NCBI RefSeq assembly: GCF_023078475.1 | Contig: NZ_CP095741.1 | Location: 1,798,001-1,862,000, forward strand | Source: Luteibacter aegosomaticola | GTDB taxonomy: Bacteria > Pseudomonadota > Gammaproteobacteria > Xanthomonadales > Rhodanobacteraceae | Direction: 5' to 3' | DNA: 64,000 nt | Shown here: piece after piece, positions 63,188-64,000 of the stretch | How positions within the stretch are numbered: the stretch's first letter is position 1 | Layout of the letters: every line of letters begins with the position of its first letter | Notes under the pieces: model-generated | Database searches by the model: none | What the model saw: only the letters and a program-made list of their open reading frames with translations | What the model was told of the DNA's origin: nothing | Program-made: the position numbers and the translations under genes

Positions 63188-63337
63188 ATGTCCAACGCAG
63201 ACGATCGTGACGATGCACCGGATGACCAACGCAAGGACCTGCCTGAAAACGACGCCGATGCCGCCGCCGGAGCCGCCGCGCGGCCATTGATGGAGCCGTC
63301 GCTCATCACCAAGAAGCCAGGCATCAAACCCTCATGA
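63188..63337 (+). CDS. 49-residue acidic protein in the TIR operon
   Basis: An ATG at 63188 has GGAGAACGAG before it and an open frame of 49 codons. Its stop overlaps the next ATG (ATGA). The peptide begins MSNADDRDDAPDDQRKDLP, then has an Ala-rich centre and a basic C-terminal end (MEPSLITKKPGIKPS). It is probably disordered. The tight coupling and the ribosome site support a real gene; the role could be adaptor, inhibitor or antitoxin-like, which is speculation. Confidence 0.6.
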   Translation: MSNADDRDDAPDDQRKDLPENDADAAAGAAARPLMEPSLITKKPGIKPS

Positions 63338-64000
63338 TGCCGCTGGTGGTCGGTGTCACGAGCCATCGCGACATTGCACCCGAGGATATCGAGCCCGTCC
63401 GCGAGGCGGTCAGGGCATTCTTCCGCCAACTCCAGGAGCACATCCCGGGGACGCCGTTGCTCGTGCTTTCCGCGCTGGCGGAAGGCGGCGACCAGCTGGT
63501 GGCGGAAGAAGCGCTGGCCATCGGTGCAAAGCTCGTGGCGCCGCTGCCCTTGCCACCGGATCTGTACGTCGATGATTTCGACGACGTGGGCGTGCGCGCG
63601 TTATTCGAATCGTTGCGCAAGCGGGCCGAGGTCGTGCTGCTGCCGCGGTTGATGGAGACCCCACGGCACGTCGTGGGATCCCCCGGTGCGGCACGCGATC
63701 GGCAATACGCCAAGGCCGGCGTCTACATTGCCAGCCATTGCCACGTGTTGCTGGCGTTGTGGGACGGCAACGAAGCCAACGGTATCGGCGGCACGGCGCA
63801 AATCGTGCACTACCACCTCACCGGTGGCCTACCTGGGCCGACGCTCCGCCACCAGCACATCCGCCATGTACTGGCGGGGGGTGACGAGAGCCTGCTGTAC
63901 CACATCGTGTGCCCGCGGGCCGGCGAGTCCGTCGCGGAGGGATTGCGCCCCCTGCAGGCGGGTTGGCGCACTGTCGACGACATGTCATTCAGACCGGAGT
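63334..64000 (+). CDS. GHR/SLOG-like nucleotide-sensing protein, N-terminal part (truncated by window)
   Basis: The frame starts at ATG 63334 (a second ATG follows at 63337) and stays open to the window end, giving about 222 residues. The start MPLVVGVTSHRDI and the later LLVLSALAEGGDQLVAEEAL are typical of Rossmann-like GHR/SLOG proteins, related to LOG and DprA folds and often predicted to bind nucleotide-derived signals. Further on, SHCHVLLALWDGNEANGIGGTAQIVHYHLTG fits the same fold: a sensor-type strand, then a glycine-rich turn. Similar N-termini occur in proteins with a C-terminal RyR domain, which may lie beyond 64000. The TIR gene upstream suggests a signalling or conflict system. Confidence 0.75.
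   Translation, partial: MMPLVVGVTSHRDIAPEDIEPVREAVRAFFRQLQEHIPGTPLLVLSALAEGGDQLVAEEALAIGAKLVAPLPLPPDLYVDDFDDVGVRALFESLRKRAEVVLLPRLMETPRHVVGSPGAARDRQYAKAGVYIASHCHVLLALWDGNEANGIGGTAQIVHYHLTGGLPGPTLRHQHIRHVLAGGDESLLYHIVCPRAGESVAEGLRPLQAGWRTVDDMSFRPE

Noticed and set aside
61000..64000. A classical two-gene Thoeris system
   Set aside because: No SIR2-SLOG ThsA is visible and the TIR protein is membrane-linked with repeats. Only the domain logic resembles Thoeris, so I report it as a related hypothesis rather than as Thoeris.

Overview
The window is dense, GC-rich chromosomal DNA (about 65% by eye) with gene content typical of the Xanthomonadales (Lysobacterales). It has three large TonB-dependent receptors, two of them Oar-like with an N-terminal carboxypeptidase-regulatory domain. 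It also has an Slp lipoprotein, rlmKL, rlmJ, mfd, an egtBD pair, a DUF6491-like protein and many LysR regulators. A member of the Rhodanobacteraceae (Luteibacter/Dyella type) is my best guess; this is inferred from gene content, not from a marker gene. I saw no tRNA, rRNA, CRISPR array, integrase or transposase.

Layout. 1-2.7 kb: the tail of a membrane protein, a lone PemK/MazF-like gene of lower GC, then tesB-lysR. 2.7-6.5 kb: an AmpD-like amidase facing a small alpha/beta hydrolase coupled to rlmKL, then a Gly/Tyr-rich secreted protein. 6.5-13.9 kb: a DUF6491-like protein, ergothioneine genes egtB-egtD, mfd and a cation efflux protein. 14-17 kb: a membrane Ser/Thr kinase with a repeat-rich C-terminal half, translationally coupled to an ECF sigma factor. 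17-18.5 kb: slp and rlmJ. 18.57-19.53 kb: a gene-free, nested, near-palindromic repeat of about 950 bases. 19.5-22.8 kb: redox enzymes, a LysR regulator and an acidic protein. 23-31.3 kb: an Oar-like receptor, then a second TonB receptor coupled to a secreted glutamate-carboxypeptidase-like M28 peptidase. 31-39 kb: membrane transporters, regulators, a soluble PAS-PAS protein with a stub of chemoreceptor signalling domain, and a hypothetical secreted protein.

39.3-50.5 kb is a divergent amino-sugar utilisation locus. Leftward run an FBP/tagatose-type class I aldolase, an amidohydrolase and a DeoR/AgaR-like repressor. Rightward run agaS (SIS), two PfkB kinases, a secreted clan GH-D-like glycosidase and an Oar-like TonB receptor. 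Both arms start from an 80-base region full of TTTCGTT/CGAAAG repeats that look like the repressor's operator. Together they could take up and cleave a GalNAc- or galactosamine-containing glycan and convert GalN-6-P through tagatose-6-P and tagatose-1,6-bisphosphate to trioses. No obvious inner-membrane sugar permease and no canonical NagA/AgaA deacetylase is present in the window.

50.5-64 kb: a SulP transporter, an OmpR-type two-component system, a family 9 glycosyltransferase, a TauE/SafE protein with an extra C-terminal domain, an unrecognised 493-residue protein, a RidA-SDR pair opposite a LysR gene, and at the right edge the most intriguing locus. That locus has a TIR-transmembrane-repeat protein, a 49-residue acidic protein and a truncated protein with a GHR-type, SLOG-like N-terminus. 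The last two genes overlap (ATGA). This resembles the nucleotide-signal (Thoeris-like or TIR/SLOG/RyR) conflict systems, but the third gene leaves the window. REP-like GTAGGAGC hairpins recur in intergenic gaps.
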